NCBI GenBank assembly: GCA_023418505.1
Contig: JAEZZR010000008.1
Location: 8,102-72,101, forward strand
Reading direction: 5' to 3'
DNA: 64,000 nucleotides
Source of the DNA: Actinomycetes bacterium
GTDB lineage: Bacteria; Actinomycetota; Actinomycetes; Mycobacteriales; Mycobacteriaceae
In this document: positions 44,731 to 54,598 of the stretch, in pieces
How the letters are laid out: each line of letters begins with the position of its first letter
How positions within the stretch are numbered: the stretch's first letter is position 1
Notes under the pieces: model-generated
What the model saw: only the letters and a program-made list of their open reading frames with translations
Databases searched by the model: none
Told to the model about the DNA's origin: nothing
Translations under genes and position numbers: made by a program

Positions 44731-46158
44731 CTAGCTGCGCTGCTTCTTGATCGCGTCACCCAAGATGTGGACGTGGATCAAGTTGGTATTGCCTTCCACT
44801 CCTGGAGGCGTACCAGCGACCACCACCGTGGTATCGCCGATCTTGTAATCCTGGTTGTCTACCAGGATCTCGTCGATGACTTCCATGATCTCGTCGGTGC
44901 TGTGCACGCGACGGGTCAGAAAGGTCTCGGCACCCCAGGTCAAAGCCAACTGGGAACGCACCGATGGCTCTGGTGTGAATACCAACAGTGGCAAATGCGA
45001 ATGCAGACGAGCTACTCGACGTGCGGTATCACCCGACGAGGTAAAAGCAATCAACGCACGGGCATTCAGGCGCTCGCCAATATCGCGGGCGGCATACGAG
45101 ATCACACCGCGCTTGGTACGTGGCAAGTGAGTGAGATTTGGCACGGAGCCGTCGCGCTCTGCTGCAGCCACAATACGAGACATCGTCTGTACCGTCTGCT
45201 GAGGGTACTTACCCACCGAAGTCTCACCAGAAAGCATCACTGCATCTGCGCCGTCGAGCACAGCGTTAGCCACGTCGGAAGCTTCCGCACGAGTGGGGCG
45301 CGAGTTGACGATCATCGAATCCAGCATCTGGGTAGCCACAATGACCGGACGAGCATTCTCGCGAGCAATCTGGATCGCACGCTTTTGCATCAAAGGCACG
45401 TCTTCTAGTGGCACCTCAACGCCCAAATCGCCACGAGCCACCATGATCGCGTCGAAAGCAAGGATGACAGCTTCCAAAGCGTCGATCGCTTCAGGCTTTT
45501 CCAGCTTGGCGATCACTGGGACGCGACGTCCTTCTTCATCCATCACAGCGTGGACAAGCTCCACGTCGGAAGGCGAACGGACGAAGGACAAAGCGATGAA
45601 GTCCACACCCAACCGCAAAGCGAAGCGCAGGTCGCGCACGTCCTTTTCACTCAGCGCTGGTACGGAAATTGCCATACCTGGCAGGGAGACACCCTTGTTG
45701 TTCGAAACAGGGCCACCCTCGGTCACACGGCAGACCACGTCGTTGCCATCGACCTCGGTGCACTCCAAACCAACCTTGCCGTCGTCTACCAATAGACGAT
45801 CGCCGGGCTTGGCGTCGGCAGCTAAGTTCTTGTACGTCGTCGAAACGCGGTCGTGCGTGCCTTCGACATCATCAACGGTGATGCGCACGATTTCGTCGTT
45901 AGCCCAATACGTAGCGCCGTCCTTGAAACGACCCAGGCGAATCTTTGGCCCTTGCAAGTCGGCCAACACACCAACCGCACGGCCGGTGGCATCGGAAGCC
46001 TCGCGCACCCAGTTGTAATTCTGCTCGTGATCGGCATGCTCACCATGCGAGAAATTCAGGCGAGCCACATCCATACCGGAATTGACCAGCTCGGTGATGC
46101 CCTCTAGAGAGCCAACGGCTGGACCGAGAGTACACACAATCTTTGTTCGTCTTTGCAC
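44731..46158 (-). CDS. pyk: Pyruvate kinase
   Basis: Last step of glycolysis: phosphoenolpyruvate to pyruvate with ATP. 475 residues. Seen: RRTKIVCTLGPAVGS at the start, MDVARLNFSHGEHADH, ADLQGPKIRLG, the active-site MVARGDLGVEVPLEDVPLMQK and VIVATQMLDSMI. Start GTG at 46158; TAGGCT ends 7 nt before it and there is no Shine-Dalgarno, so it probably has its own leaderless promoter despite lying 16 bp after lgt. Confidence 0.97.
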   Translation of the reverse strand: MQRRTKIVCTLGPAVGSLEGITELVNSGMDVARLNFSHGEHADHEQNYNWVREASDATGRAVGVLADLQGPKIRLGRFKDGATYWANDEIVRITVDDVEGTHDRVSTTYKNLAADAKPGDRLLVDDGKVGLECTEVDGNDVVCRVTEGGPVSNNKGVSLPGMAISVPALSEKDVRDLRFALRLGVDFIALSFVRSPSDVELVHAVMDEEGRRVPVIAKLEKPEAIDALEAVILAFDAIMVARGDLGVEVPLEDVPLMQKRAIQIARENARPVIVATQMLDSMIVNSRPTRAEASDVANAVLDGADAVMLSGETSVGKYPQQTVQTMSRIVAAAERDGSVPNLTHLPRTKRGVISYAARDIGERLNARALIAFTSSGDTARRVARLHSHLPLLVFTPEPSVRSQLALTWGAETFLTRRVHSTDEIMEVIDEILVDNQDYKIGDTTVVVAGTPPGVEGNTNLIHVHILGDAIKKQRS

Positions 46159-46165
46159 GACGTCC

Positions 46166-46171
46166 AGCCTA
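46166..46171 (-). promoter_or_regulatory. Candidate -10 box giving leaderless pyk mRNA
   Basis: TAGGCT on the minus strand ends 7 nt before the pyk GTG, just after the lgt stop codon. It would uncouple pyk from the his-trp-lgt transcript. Confidence 0.45.
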
Positions 46172-46174
46172 GTG

Positions 46175-47080
46175 TTAGTTACTTTCTACTGCATCGCTGG
46201 CAGAGTGATTTTCAGCTCGATTAGCGCCTCGCACCTCTTCGGGCGCTTCCCTACCACTGCCCCGCAACCGCCACAGCACCACCAACGCCAGAACGAAAGT
46301 AACGCCTGCTACCAGCGAATTAATCCGCATATCGAACACCATCGTGGCCGCATCGGTGCGCATCAATTCAATCCAAGAACGGCCTAATGTGTATCCCGCC
46401 ACATAGAGGGCGAAAACCTGGCCGTGGCCGAGCCGGAACCGTCGATCCGCCCACACCAGCAGCACACAAATCAGTACGTTCCACAGCAACTCGTACAAGA
46501 AGGTGGGATGGACAGTATCAATCACTACCCCGGTAGACGTGCCAGTGACAGGCGCGTAGTTGCCTAGTTCATCGACGCGCTCGTAGATCTCCAGCGCCCA
46601 CGGCACATAAGTGGTAGCACCGTAGAGTTCCTGGTTAAACCAGTTGCCCAACCGGCCGATCGCCTGGCCTAAGATGATCGCCGGTGCTGCCGCATCTAAC
46701 AGCGGTGCGAAAGGTACCTTGCGCCAACGCGCCACCGCCCAGGCCGCCAGCACACCGAGCACCACCGCACCCCAAATGCCCAAACCACCATTGGTGATTT
46801 TCAGTGCGTCCACGGGATTGCCCTGTGGGCCGAAGTACTTCTGCCAGTCGGTCATCACGTGATAGAGCCGACCGCCGATAATGCCCGCCGGGATCACGGC
46901 AATCGCAATATCGAGCACCAAATCTGGATCGCCCCCACGTGCGGCATAGCGCTTGCGCATCCAGAAAATACCGATGATCAATCCGGCGAGGATCGATAAA
47001 GCGTAGCCGCGGATTGTTAGCGGCCCTAGTTCCCATACGCCCTGTGGCGGCGAAGGGATTGCCGCCCACACACTCGTCAT
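46175..47080 (-). CDS. lgt: Prolipoprotein diacylglyceryl transferase
   Basis: Transfers diacylglycerol from a phospholipid to the lipobox cysteine of prolipoproteins in the inner membrane; needed for lipoproteins such as the two in this window. 301 residues from ATG 47080 (MTSVWAAIPSPPQGVWELG), the family-like start; a longer frame exists upstream but overlaps trpA. About seven helices; family motifs AGIIGGRLYHVMTDW, GQAIGRLGNWFNQELYG and HPTFLYELLWN. The tail after residue 270 is hydrophilic. 40 nt after trpA. Confidence 0.95.
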   Translation of the reverse strand: MTSVWAAIPSPPQGVWELGPLTIRGYALSILAGLIIGIFWMRKRYAARGGDPDLVLDIAIAVIPAGIIGGRLYHVMTDWQKYFGPQGNPVDALKITNGGLGIWGAVVLGVLAAWAVARWRKVPFAPLLDAAAPAIILGQAIGRLGNWFNQELYGATTYVPWALEIYERVDELGNYAPVTGTSTGVVIDTVHPTFLYELLWNVLICVLLVWADRRFRLGHGQVFALYVAGYTLGRSWIELMRTDAATMVFDMRINSLVAGVTFVLALVVLWRLRGSGREAPEEVRGANRAENHSASDAVESN

Positions 47081-47120
47081 CTCATTCACGCTCTTCGACG
47101 CTACACGTATCAGCCACGTA

Positions 47121-47948
47121 TCAGCAGTGTGCGCGTTGCCGCAATAGTTCCCGCTGGCAACCGTCGCGTAATTCCCGAGCCAAGTCGAGCAGCTGGGATT
47201 CTGTGGCTTCACCCTCGCCTGTTTTGTCTGCCATCGCAGCTTTAATCAGCGCCGAACCCACAATCACACCATCGGCATATTGGGCAACCTGATGTGCCTG
47301 TGTGCCGTTGGAAATTCCTAGCCCCACGCACACCGGCGTATCGGTGAACTGGCGGGTGCGCTGCACCAACGTCTCTGCTGCATCCGAAATTGTGGTCTGA
47401 GTACCGGTAACGCCCATGTGGCTGGTGGCGTACACGAAACCCGACGAGGTCTGAGCGGTAAGCTTCAGCCGCTCGTCCTTCGAGCTCGGCGCGACCAACA
47501 TGATGTTGGCCAAACCGTTGGCCTCTGCTGCATCCAACCATGGGCCGGCTTGCTCTGGGATCAGATCCGGAATGATGGTACCCAAACCGCCGGAAGCGGC
47601 AAGCTCTTCGGCAAAACGCTGTGGGCCGTATTGCAGGATCGGATTCCAGTAGCTCATCACCACGGCGTTGCCACCACTGGCAGTTAATTCGCGGATGATG
47701 TCGAAAATATCGGCGACGCGGAAACCATTGGTCAACGCAGTATCCGCCGCATCCTGAATCGTTGGCCCATCCATCATCGGATCCGAAAACGGCAGCCCGA
47801 CCTCAACCAGATCTACCCCGCCGGCCACGATGGTCTTCATCTGCTCAATCGACGCTGGCACATTCGGAAAACCCGCAGGTAGATAGCCGATTAATGCTGC
47901 GCGGTCTTCGCTGCGAGCTTGCTGGAAAATATCTGCTAACCGGTTCAT
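47121..47948 (-). CDS. trpA: Tryptophan synthase alpha subunit
   Basis: Cleaves indole-3-glycerol phosphate, passing indole to TrpB. 275 residues. LIGYLPAGFPN, VDLVEVGLPFSDPMMDGPTIQ (catalytic Glu within LVEVGLPFSDP) and GFVYATSHMGVTGTQ are diagnostic. The ATG directly abuts the trpB stop codon (no gap), indicating translational coupling. Last trp gene of the cluster. Confidence 0.97.
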   Translation of the reverse strand: MNRLADIFQQARSEDRAALIGYLPAGFPNVPASIEQMKTIVAGGVDLVEVGLPFSDPMMDGPTIQDAADTALTNGFRVADIFDIIRELTASGGNAVVMSYWNPILQYGPQRFAEELAASGGLGTIIPDLIPEQAGPWLDAAEANGLANIMLVAPSSKDERLKLTAQTSSGFVYATSHMGVTGTQTTISDAAETLVQRTRQFTDTPVCVGLGISNGTQAHQVAQYADGVIVGSALIKAAMADKTGEGEATESQLLDLARELRDGCQRELLRQRAHC

Positions 47949-49256
47949 CTACTGCTCCTGCCCTTCGTGAAGGGAAAACCACTTTGCCGCGGTATCCACG
48001 TCCTTATCGCCTCGGCCAGAGACATTAATAATCAGCTTTGGCCGCTCCACACCTTGTTCACGCAACTGCGCCACTACTTGCTTGGCTGCAGCGACCGCGT
48101 GCGCTGATTCAATCGCCGGAATGATGCCTTCGGTCTGCGAAAGATCCTTAAACGCCTCCATCGCCTCGGCATCGGTGACCGCCACATAACGCGCCCGACC
48201 GATATCAGCCAAGTACGAGTGCTCCGGCCCCACCCCCGGGTAATCCAGGCCCGCCGAGATCGAATGCGATTCCACGATCTGGCCATCGTCGTTTTGCATC
48301 AATGCGGCAAACGCACCCTGGAACACACCCGGGTTACCAGCAGCAGTAATCGGTGCCGCATGGCGGCCTGAATCCACCCCATCACCGCCAGCTTCGGCAC
48401 CATAAAGCGCTACCGACTGATCATCAATAAACGAATGGAACAACCCAATCGCATTCGAGCCACCACCGACACACGCGATCACCGCATCTGGCAACTCGCC
48501 GTCGTTTTCTGCCATAAATTGCTGACGCGCCTCCGCACCAATCACCCGCTGAAAATCACGCACCATCGTGGGAAACGGATGCGGCCCGGCACAGGTACCA
48601 AAGCAGTAATAGGTGTCCTCGGCATTAGCCACCCAGTACCGCATGGCCTCGTTAATCGCGTCTTTCAGTGTCTGCGACCCCAGGTCAACCTCAATGACCT
48701 CCGCCCCCAACAAACGCATACGCGCAATATTGAGTGCTTGACGACGGGCATCAACCTTACCCATATAAATCCGGCACTGAATATCCAATAACGCACACGC
48801 CGTTGCAGTGGCCACACCGTGCTGACCCGCACCGGTTTCGGCAATAACCTTCTGCTTGCCCATGCGCTTGGCCAGCAGTACTTGCCCGAGCACATTGTTG
48901 ATCTTGTGGGAGCCCGTGTGGTTGAGGTCTTCGCGCTTGAGCCATACGTCGGCAGCTACCAATTGCGAATACTTGCCCGCGTAATACAACGGCGATGGCC
49001 GGCCGGTATAAGTGCGCTGCAGGTGATCCAATTCCTGCTGGAAAGACTGATCGGCACGGGCGGCAGCGTAGCCCTCGGTGACTTCATTAATTACAGCCAT
49101 CAGCGCTTCCGGCACATATTGGCCGCCCCACTTGCCATCCCACTGGCCGATTTGATCGGCTTCGGTGGAAGTGGTCTGCGCAATCAGCTGGCCGACGGTA
49201 GGCAGCCGATTGCCTAAGCTATCGCTGTTTTTGAAATCAGTTTGAGAACTAGTCAC
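47949..49256 (-). CDS. trpB: Tryptophan synthase beta subunit
   Basis: PLP enzyme joining indole and serine to tryptophan. 435 residues, TrpB1 type. The PLP lysine is in REDLNHTGSHKINNVLGQ; phosphate-binding CVGGGSNAIGLF and KVIAETGAGQHGVATATA are present. About 35 residues precede the usual start (GGQYVPEALM near 45). Start GTG at 49256. 55 nt after trpC, 0 nt before trpA. Confidence 0.97.
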   Translation of the reverse strand: MTSSQTDFKNSDSLGNRLPTVGQLIAQTTSTEADQIGQWDGKWGGQYVPEALMAVINEVTEGYAAARADQSFQQELDHLQRTYTGRPSPLYYAGKYSQLVAADVWLKREDLNHTGSHKINNVLGQVLLAKRMGKQKVIAETGAGQHGVATATACALLDIQCRIYMGKVDARRQALNIARMRLLGAEVIEVDLGSQTLKDAINEAMRYWVANAEDTYYCFGTCAGPHPFPTMVRDFQRVIGAEARQQFMAENDGELPDAVIACVGGGSNAIGLFHSFIDDQSVALYGAEAGGDGVDSGRHAAPITAAGNPGVFQGAFAALMQNDDGQIVESHSISAGLDYPGVGPEHSYLADIGRARYVAVTDAEAMEAFKDLSQTEGIIPAIESAHAVAAAKQVVAQLREQGVERPKLIINVSGRGDKDVDTAAKWFSLHEGQEQ

Positions 49257-49311
49257 GCAGACTATTGTGACAGCATCACGCGCGGACAGCTAACGAACTT
49301 AAAAAATATTG

Positions 49312-50115
49312 CTAACGACGAAACGCCGGATGCGCGCCCGCAGCTACTAAACGTTGGCAGGCTTCAAATGGACTACCCGCGGTGACCAGCCCCTCGCCCA
49401 CCAAGACGGCATCGGCGCCTTGTTCGGCGTAAGCGCGCAGGTCCTCGGGACCTTGCACCCCAGATTCAGCGACTTTGACCACATGGTCGGGGATCATAGG
49501 TGCCAGGCGCTGGAAGACGGTCATGTCTACTTCTAGCGTCTTTAAGTTGCGGGCGTTAATGCCGATGATGCTCGCACCAGCTGCTTCGGCGCGCTCGACT
49601 TCCTCTTCCGTATGGGCCTCGACCAGCGCATTCATACCCAGCGATTCGGTGCGATCGAGCAGCGACTCTAGCGTCGGTTGATCCAACGCAGAGACCATCA
49701 ACAACACCAGGTCGGCGCCATGAGCACGCGCCTCATGCACCTGGTATGGCGTGACAATGAAATCTTTGCGCAGTACCGGAATCTCCACGGCGCGACGCAC
49801 CGCATCCAAATCCGCCAAACTGCCTTTAAATCGGCGCTGCTCGGTGAGGCACGAAATGACCGCAGCACCACCGCGCTCGTAATCAGCTGCCAGTTCTGCT
49901 GGTGCGGGAATATCAGCTAGTGCACCTTTGGAAGGGCTAGCACGTTTAACCTCTGCAATCACTTGTACACCGGAAGCGCGTAACGCCCGGCGCGCATCAA
50001 TCGCCGACGGCGCTGCCGTCGAAAGCCGTTTAATTTCGTGGTACGGGGTGATGGCTTCGCGCTCGGCGAGATCTTCGCGTACTCCGGCAATGATCTGGTC
50101 TAGTATCGTGCTCAT
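49312..50115 (-). CDS. trpC: Indole-3-glycerol phosphate synthase
   Basis: Ring closure of the carboxyphenylamino deoxyribulose phosphate to indole-3-glycerol phosphate. 267 residues, single domain. Seen: VIAEVKRASPSKGALAD (catalytic Lys), VLRKDFIVTPYQVHEARAHG and GINARNLKTLEVD. It is not fused to TrpF, unlike the trpCF fusion of C. glutamicum, so the isomerase step must come from elsewhere, probably HisA/PriA upstream. 12 nt after the membrane protein gene. Confidence 0.96.
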   Translation of the reverse strand: MSTILDQIIAGVREDLAEREAITPYHEIKRLSTAAPSAIDARRALRASGVQVIAEVKRASPSKGALADIPAPAELAADYERGGAAVISCLTEQRRFKGSLADLDAVRRAVEIPVLRKDFIVTPYQVHEARAHGADLVLLMVSALDQPTLESLLDRTESLGMNALVEAHTEEEVERAEAAGASIIGINARNLKTLEVDMTVFQRLAPMIPDHVVKVAESGVQGPEDLRAYAEQGADAVLVGEGLVTAGSPFEACQRLVAAGAHPAFRR

Positions 50116-50127
50116 TGTCTGTCTAGG

Positions 50128-50844
50128 TTAGTTGGCGGAGCGGGGGTTGTCATTCGCAGCTTTGCCTGCGTTGTTAGCCAAGTTGCCTGCGTTGTTGTCT
50201 GTGGTGGGATCGATCCCGGCGTCGAGCGCGTCCCACATCACCCGTTCGGAATCGGGTTGTTCTTGCAAATCTTGTTCGAGGCGCTGACGACGTGCATTCG
50301 GGTTTTCGTAAATGGAGCTGGACTTTTCCATCGTCTTGCCGGGGTTTTGGATCAGTAATACCGCACCGACGATGCCAAGGGCTGCGATGATCAGACAGAG
50401 GATCGGGCCGAAGTTGTGGATGGTCATGTCTTCGACTACTGCCCAGTCCGAGACCGTCACCGGGGTGTTTTGGTGTTGCGTTGCCGCCCCGGAGGTCAAA
50501 ATATCGAGTGCTCGATCGGCTTCGGCACCAGAGGTGAGCAACCGTACCGGGGTATAGGAAGCAGCAATGGCTACCACGGCTGCAGCCACGCCGATGATGC
50601 GCTTGCCGTTACGGCCGACGATCAGTGAAGCGACCACAGCTGCGAGCAATGCCAATGCATAGGCGGTGAGCTCTGGCGACCAGATCGCACCGACAATATC
50701 GGTGACATCGCTGCCGGCTTTATCGTCGAAGGTAGCGACCGTCACCCAAGCCGTACGGCCAGCCAGCCACAGACCAATCGCACTGGCAGCGATCAGTATC
50801 TGTGCGATACCGGTTTTGCGGCTTCTCGGTTGCGGTGTCGCCAT
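50128..50844 (-). CDS. Trp-operon-associated membrane protein (TIGR02234 type)
   Basis: 238 residues with four predicted membrane helices (about 13-32, 50-72, 82-103, 146-166) and a charged cytoplasmic tail (ENPNARRQRLEQDLQ, ending Asn-rich). Found in actinobacterial trp operons between trpE and trpC; function unknown. GAAAG precedes the ATG. The C-terminus contains near-repeats AGNLANNAGKAAND. Confidence 0.8.
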   Translation of the reverse strand: MATPQPRSRKTGIAQILIAASAIGLWLAGRTAWVTVATFDDKAGSDVTDIVGAIWSPELTAYALALLAAVVASLIVGRNGKRIIGVAAAVVAIAASYTPVRLLTSGAEADRALDILTSGAATQHQNTPVTVSDWAVVEDMTIHNFGPILCLIIAALGIVGAVLLIQNPGKTMEKSSSIYENPNARRQRLEQDLQEQPDSERVMWDALDAGIDPTTDNNAGNLANNAGKAANDNPRSAN

Positions 50845-50901
50845 CGTGCTTCTTTCCTTTTCCTCTTCGCGATCCGTGACTGATTACTTTTTACGTGCTG
50901 G

Positions 50902-52530
50902 CTATTCCGGCTCGACTACTGGCTCGGTTACGGTCTGCGCGACTGGCTGCAACGTCTGTGCCGCCGCAACTGCACGCAACACCGCTGCTGCTTTGTTACG
51001 CGTTTCCTGATCTTCAGCTTCACCATCAGAATCAGCAACAATGCCGCCGCCGGCCTGAACGTAAACCGTGCCGTCTTTGACCAATCCTGTGCGGATGGCA
51101 ATGGCCTGGTCGGTGTTACCTCTAAAGTCGAAGTAGCCTACCGTGCCACCGTAGATACCGCGCCGGGTGTCTTCGAGCTTATCGATGATGTCTAGCGCCG
51201 ATGTCTTCGGTGCCCCGGAAAGCGTGCCAGCGGGAAATGTTGCGGCAAAAGCATCCACCGCATTCTTGCCTTCTGCCAGAGTGCCGGTGACATTAGAAAC
51301 CAAATGCATCACGTGGCTATAGCGCTCTACATGGCGGAAGTCATGGACTTCCACCGATCCTGGCGCACACACTCGCCCTAAATCGTTGCGGCCTAAATCC
51401 ACCAGCATGATGTGTTCGCTGTTTTCTTTTTCGTCGGCAAGCAAATCCTGCTCGAGTTGACGATCCGCCGCAGCGGTAGCACCACGTGGGCGTGTACCGG
51501 CAATCGGATTGGTCACCACCTGTGTGCCCTGCACACTGACCAAGGACTCTGGCGAAGACCCGACAATATGGAACGCTGTGGCGTCAAAATCCAGGTTCGG
51601 CACGTTGATCAGGAACATGTACGGGCTTGGATTCGACGTGCGCAGCAGACGATAGATATCCAGCGCACTGGCGCAAGTGTCCATTTCAAAGCGCTGCGAC
51701 AGCACAATCTGAAACGCATCCCCGGCGCGAATATGCTCCTTGCAAATTTCAATCCGGCGCAGGTGCTCTTGCTGAGTGCGCTGACGACGGTACTGCGGTT
51801 GCGGAAACTCCACGGTTGCAGGCGGATGCTGCAGTGGCCGGGCGAGGCCGTGCACCATGGCATCCACACGGGCGACGGCGAGATCGTAGGCTTCATCCAG
51901 GCGCGCATCCGTGCCATCCCAGTTGATCGCATTAGAGATCAACCACAGCACACCCTGGTGGTGATCGAATACCGCGAGATCTTCGATCAGCAGTTGCATC
52001 AACGGTGGGATGTTCAGATCATCGGGGCACTTGTGTTGCAGGTGTGGCTCGATGAAATGGACGGTGTCGTGCCCAAAGTAACCCACTAGCCCAGAGGTGA
52101 GCTTTGGGATGGCATCTTCTTCGGTAACTCCCAGCGAGGTAGCGAATTGCTTCGGCAATTCGGTGTGTAGCAGCTCTAGGGTTTCGGCGAGATCTTTCAG
52201 TGGTGCGCCGCCAGTTGGGGCTCCGGTAACCGGCGCACCAATCCACTTGCCTTTGCCTTGGTGATCGACTGTGAACGCGGCACGCGAGCGACACCCAATG
52301 AAAGACCAACGCGACCACGATTGGCCAACGTCAGAAGATTCCAGCAAGAAAGTCCCCGGCTTGCCATCAGCGAGCTTGCGGAAGACGGTCAGTGCGGTTT
52401 CTCCGTCGGCAAGCACACGACGAATCACCGGCACCACGCGGTGCTCGGCGGCAAGTGCGCGGAACTGCTCGCGAGTGGTCATGGAGTGGGTAGTCATGGA
52501 GTGGGTGGTAGAAAAATCAGTGGTTGGCAT
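50902..52530 (-). CDS. trpE: Anthranilate synthase component I
   Basis: Chorismate to anthranilate, first step of tryptophan synthesis, with a TrpG partner not in this window. 542 residues. Trp-binding feedback motif GTFLLESSDVGQSWSR (about 58-73); chorismate site motifs NPIAGTRPRGAT, MLVDLGRNDLGRV and FPAGTLSGAPKTSALDII; GGIVADSDGEAEDQET near the end. The N-terminus contains the duplicated SMTTHSMTT, giving several possible starts; ATG 52530 abuts the hisI stop. PAGTLSGAPK favours TrpE over PabB or salicylate synthase. Confidence 0.95.
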   Translation of the reverse strand: MPTTDFSTTHSMTTHSMTTREQFRALAAEHRVVPVIRRVLADGETALTVFRKLADGKPGTFLLESSDVGQSWSRWSFIGCRSRAAFTVDHQGKGKWIGAPVTGAPTGGAPLKDLAETLELLHTELPKQFATSLGVTEEDAIPKLTSGLVGYFGHDTVHFIEPHLQHKCPDDLNIPPLMQLLIEDLAVFDHHQGVLWLISNAINWDGTDARLDEAYDLAVARVDAMVHGLARPLQHPPATVEFPQPQYRRQRTQQEHLRRIEICKEHIRAGDAFQIVLSQRFEMDTCASALDIYRLLRTSNPSPYMFLINVPNLDFDATAFHIVGSSPESLVSVQGTQVVTNPIAGTRPRGATAAADRQLEQDLLADEKENSEHIMLVDLGRNDLGRVCAPGSVEVHDFRHVERYSHVMHLVSNVTGTLAEGKNAVDAFAATFPAGTLSGAPKTSALDIIDKLEDTRRGIYGGTVGYFDFRGNTDQAIAIRTGLVKDGTVYVQAGGGIVADSDGEAEDQETRNKAAAVLRAVAAAQTLQPVAQTVTEPVVEPE

Positions 52531-52938
52531 TTAGCGCTGCTCCTCACTGGCCAGAACTGGGTGTACCTCGAAACAGGAACGCGTACCTGTATGGCAAGCC
52601 GCGCCGGTTTGGCGGATCTTCAGCAAAGCGGTATCACCATCGCAATCCAAGGCGACATCTTCGACGTATTGCACATGACCACTGGTCAAGCCTTTAATCC
52701 AATACTCCTGGCGAGAGCGCGACCAATACGTGCCACGGCGGGTAGCGATGGTGTAAGCCAAGGCGTACTCGTCCATCCAGGCCATCATCAGTACAGTGCC
52801 GTCGGTGACATCCTGCACAATCGCGGGCAGCAGGCCATCGGCGTTGAAGCGAGCGACGGCGCGGACATCCTGCGGCAGGGTGTAATCGGCGGGGTTATCG
52901 CTGTGCGGATTCGAGGAATCGCTCTGGTGATCGCTCAC
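52531..52938 (-). CDS. hisI: Phosphoribosyl-AMP cyclohydrolase
   Basis: Third step of histidine synthesis, opening the purine ring of PR-AMP. 135 residues, single domain (no HisE fusion). Metal-binding DCDGDTALL and the cysteines of GAACHTGTRSCFE are present, as are MMAWMDEYAL and YWSRSRQEYWIKG. Start GTG 52938 overlaps the hisF stop by 4 bp (GTGA). Confidence 0.96.
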   Translation of the reverse strand: MSDHQSDSSNPHSDNPADYTLPQDVRAVARFNADGLLPAIVQDVTDGTVLMMAWMDEYALAYTIATRRGTYWSRSRQEYWIKGLTSGHVQYVEDVALDCDGDTALLKIRQTGAACHTGTRSCFEVHPVLASEEQR

Positions 52939-53699
52939 AGTCGCACCTCGATTCCACTATCAGCCAGGGCGTGCTTGACCTCAGCGATAGTGACCTCCCG
53001 GAAGTGGAAAATCGACGCCGCCAACACCGCATCGGCACCGGCTTGCACCGCAGGAACGAAGTGCTCCGCCTTACCTGCACCACCAGACGCAATCACAGGC
53101 ACGGCGCACTCGGCGCGCACTGCTTCGATCAACTCAATATCAAACCCAGCCTTCGTGCCATCGCCATCCATGGAGTTCAACAAAATCTCCCCCATACCAA
53201 GCTCCACACCCTGGCGCACCCACTCAATCGCATCGAGCTCCGCAGAGCGCGAACCACCGTGAGTAGTGACCTCGAAGCCACTGGGTTGAGTCTCGGCGCG
53301 CCGGGCATCCACAGAGAGCACAATGCACTGGGCGCCAAAACGTCGGGAAAGCTCACGCAATAGCTCAGGCCGGGCAATTGCCGAAGTATTCACGCTGACC
53401 TTATCGGCACCGGCACGCAGCAAAGCATCGACGTCTTCCACACTGCGCACGCCACCGCCTACGGTTAGCGGAATGAAAACCTGCTCTGCGGTGCGACGCA
53501 CAACGTCCAACATCGTGCCCCGGCCATCTTTAGAAGCCGAGACATCTAAGAAGGTGAGCTCGTCGGCACCTTGCTCACCGTAGAAGCGTGCGAGTTCGAC
53601 GGGATCGCCTGCGTCGCGGAGGTTTTCGAAATTGACCCCTTTAACTACGCGTCCGTTATTCACATCCAAACACGGAATCACTCGAGTACTCAGCGACAT
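52935..53699 (-). CDS. hisF: Imidazole glycerol phosphate synthase cyclase subunit
   Basis: TIM-barrel lyase that, with HisH, forms imidazole glycerol phosphate and AICAR. 254 residues. CLDVNNGRVVKGVNF (catalytic Asp11) and LSVDARR (second Asp), phosphate loops GGVRSVED and ASGGAGKAEHF. Start ATG 53699; 38 nt after impA. Confidence 0.97.
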   Translation of the reverse strand: MSLSTRVIPCLDVNNGRVVKGVNFENLRDAGDPVELARFYGEQGADELTFLDVSASKDGRGTMLDVVRRTAEQVFIPLTVGGGVRSVEDVDALLRAGADKVSVNTSAIARPELLRELSRRFGAQCIVLSVDARRAETQPSGFEVTTHGGSRSAELDAIEWVRQGVELGMGEILLNSMDGDGTKAGFDIELIEAVRAECAVPVIASGGAGKAEHFVPAVQAGADAVLAASIFHFREVTIAEVKHALADSGIEVRL

Positions 53700-53737
53700 C
53701 TATTTACTCAACCTTCTTAAAAGAAACTCGAAAACGC

Positions 53738-54598
53738 TTATTTGAAATCTTCTGGATTTCCGGCAGCCTGCACTGCTGCTAAAAGTTTGGCGTGCACCGG
53801 CTCGGTTCCGGCAATCACACCAACGGAATCCGGCTGCCACGGCTGGCCGAAAATATCGGTAACTACGCAACCAGACTCGCGGTTGAGCAGCACCCCGGCC
53901 ACGTTGTCCCACGGATGCGGCGAAAATGTCACCGCACCACGGAAAGCTCCCACCGCCGTAGAGGCCAAGTCCACCCCAACAGAACCAGAAATGCGCAGCG
54001 TGCGGTAGGTTTCGCCCACATGCTTCAACACTTCTTGACGCCACGTCGATGGCAAGGTACCAGCATTGCCCGTAATGATCGAGCCAAACGCCACCGACTT
54101 CGTTGTAATCGCCTGGCTAGACAGATCTACCCGATAACCATTGACCTTCGTACCACAGCCCTTAATCGCAGTGACACGCCGGTGCATCAAAGGCATCGCC
54201 GTCAATGACAATTCCGGCTGACCATCCACCACCAGCGCGACCAACAACGCACAGACCGGAAAACCCGCGGCGTAATTTGTGGTGCCATCAATTGGGTCTA
54301 TCACCCAGACGGGACCTTCCGTCGGGATACCGCGCGGGCAATCTGCGTCGTTAGCGTTATCGCCAGTACCCCGCCCATCGCCACAGCCGAACTCCTCGCC
54401 CAGCACAGGAATATCAGTCAGAGTGGACAGCGCATCGCGCAAGCGTCGTTCGATCAGCAGATCGGCGTGCGTGGCGAAATCGCCGGTGTCCTTGCGCACT
54501 GCCGGAGCCGCGCCTACATGCGTGGAAAAGATCGATTCCACATCATCTACCGCGGCCTCGGCGATAGCCAGCAAACTGCGCAGGCGCTCAGTTTCCAT
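53738..54598 (-). CDS. impA: Inositol monophosphatase family protein
   Basis: Mg-dependent sugar-phosphate phosphatase. 286 residues. Metal motifs VLGEEFG, WVIDPIDGTTNYAAGFP and HPWDNVAGVLLNRESG are intact. In corynebacteria the gene at this place in the his cluster is impA; it could dephosphorylate histidinol phosphate or inositol phosphate. It overlaps the end of hisA by 11 bp, so the genes are translationally coupled. Confidence 0.88.
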   Translation of the reverse strand: METERLRSLLAIAEAAVDDVESIFSTHVGAAPAVRKDTGDFATHADLLIERRLRDALSTLTDIPVLGEEFGCGDGRGTGDNANDADCPRGIPTEGPVWVIDPIDGTTNYAAGFPVCALLVALVVDGQPELSLTAMPLMHRRVTAIKGCGTKVNGYRVDLSSQAITTKSVAFGSIITGNAGTLPSTWRQEVLKHVGETYRTLRISGSVGVDLASTAVGAFRGAVTFSPHPWDNVAGVLLNRESGCVVTDIFGQPWQPDSVGVIAGTEPVHAKLLAAVQAAGNPEDFK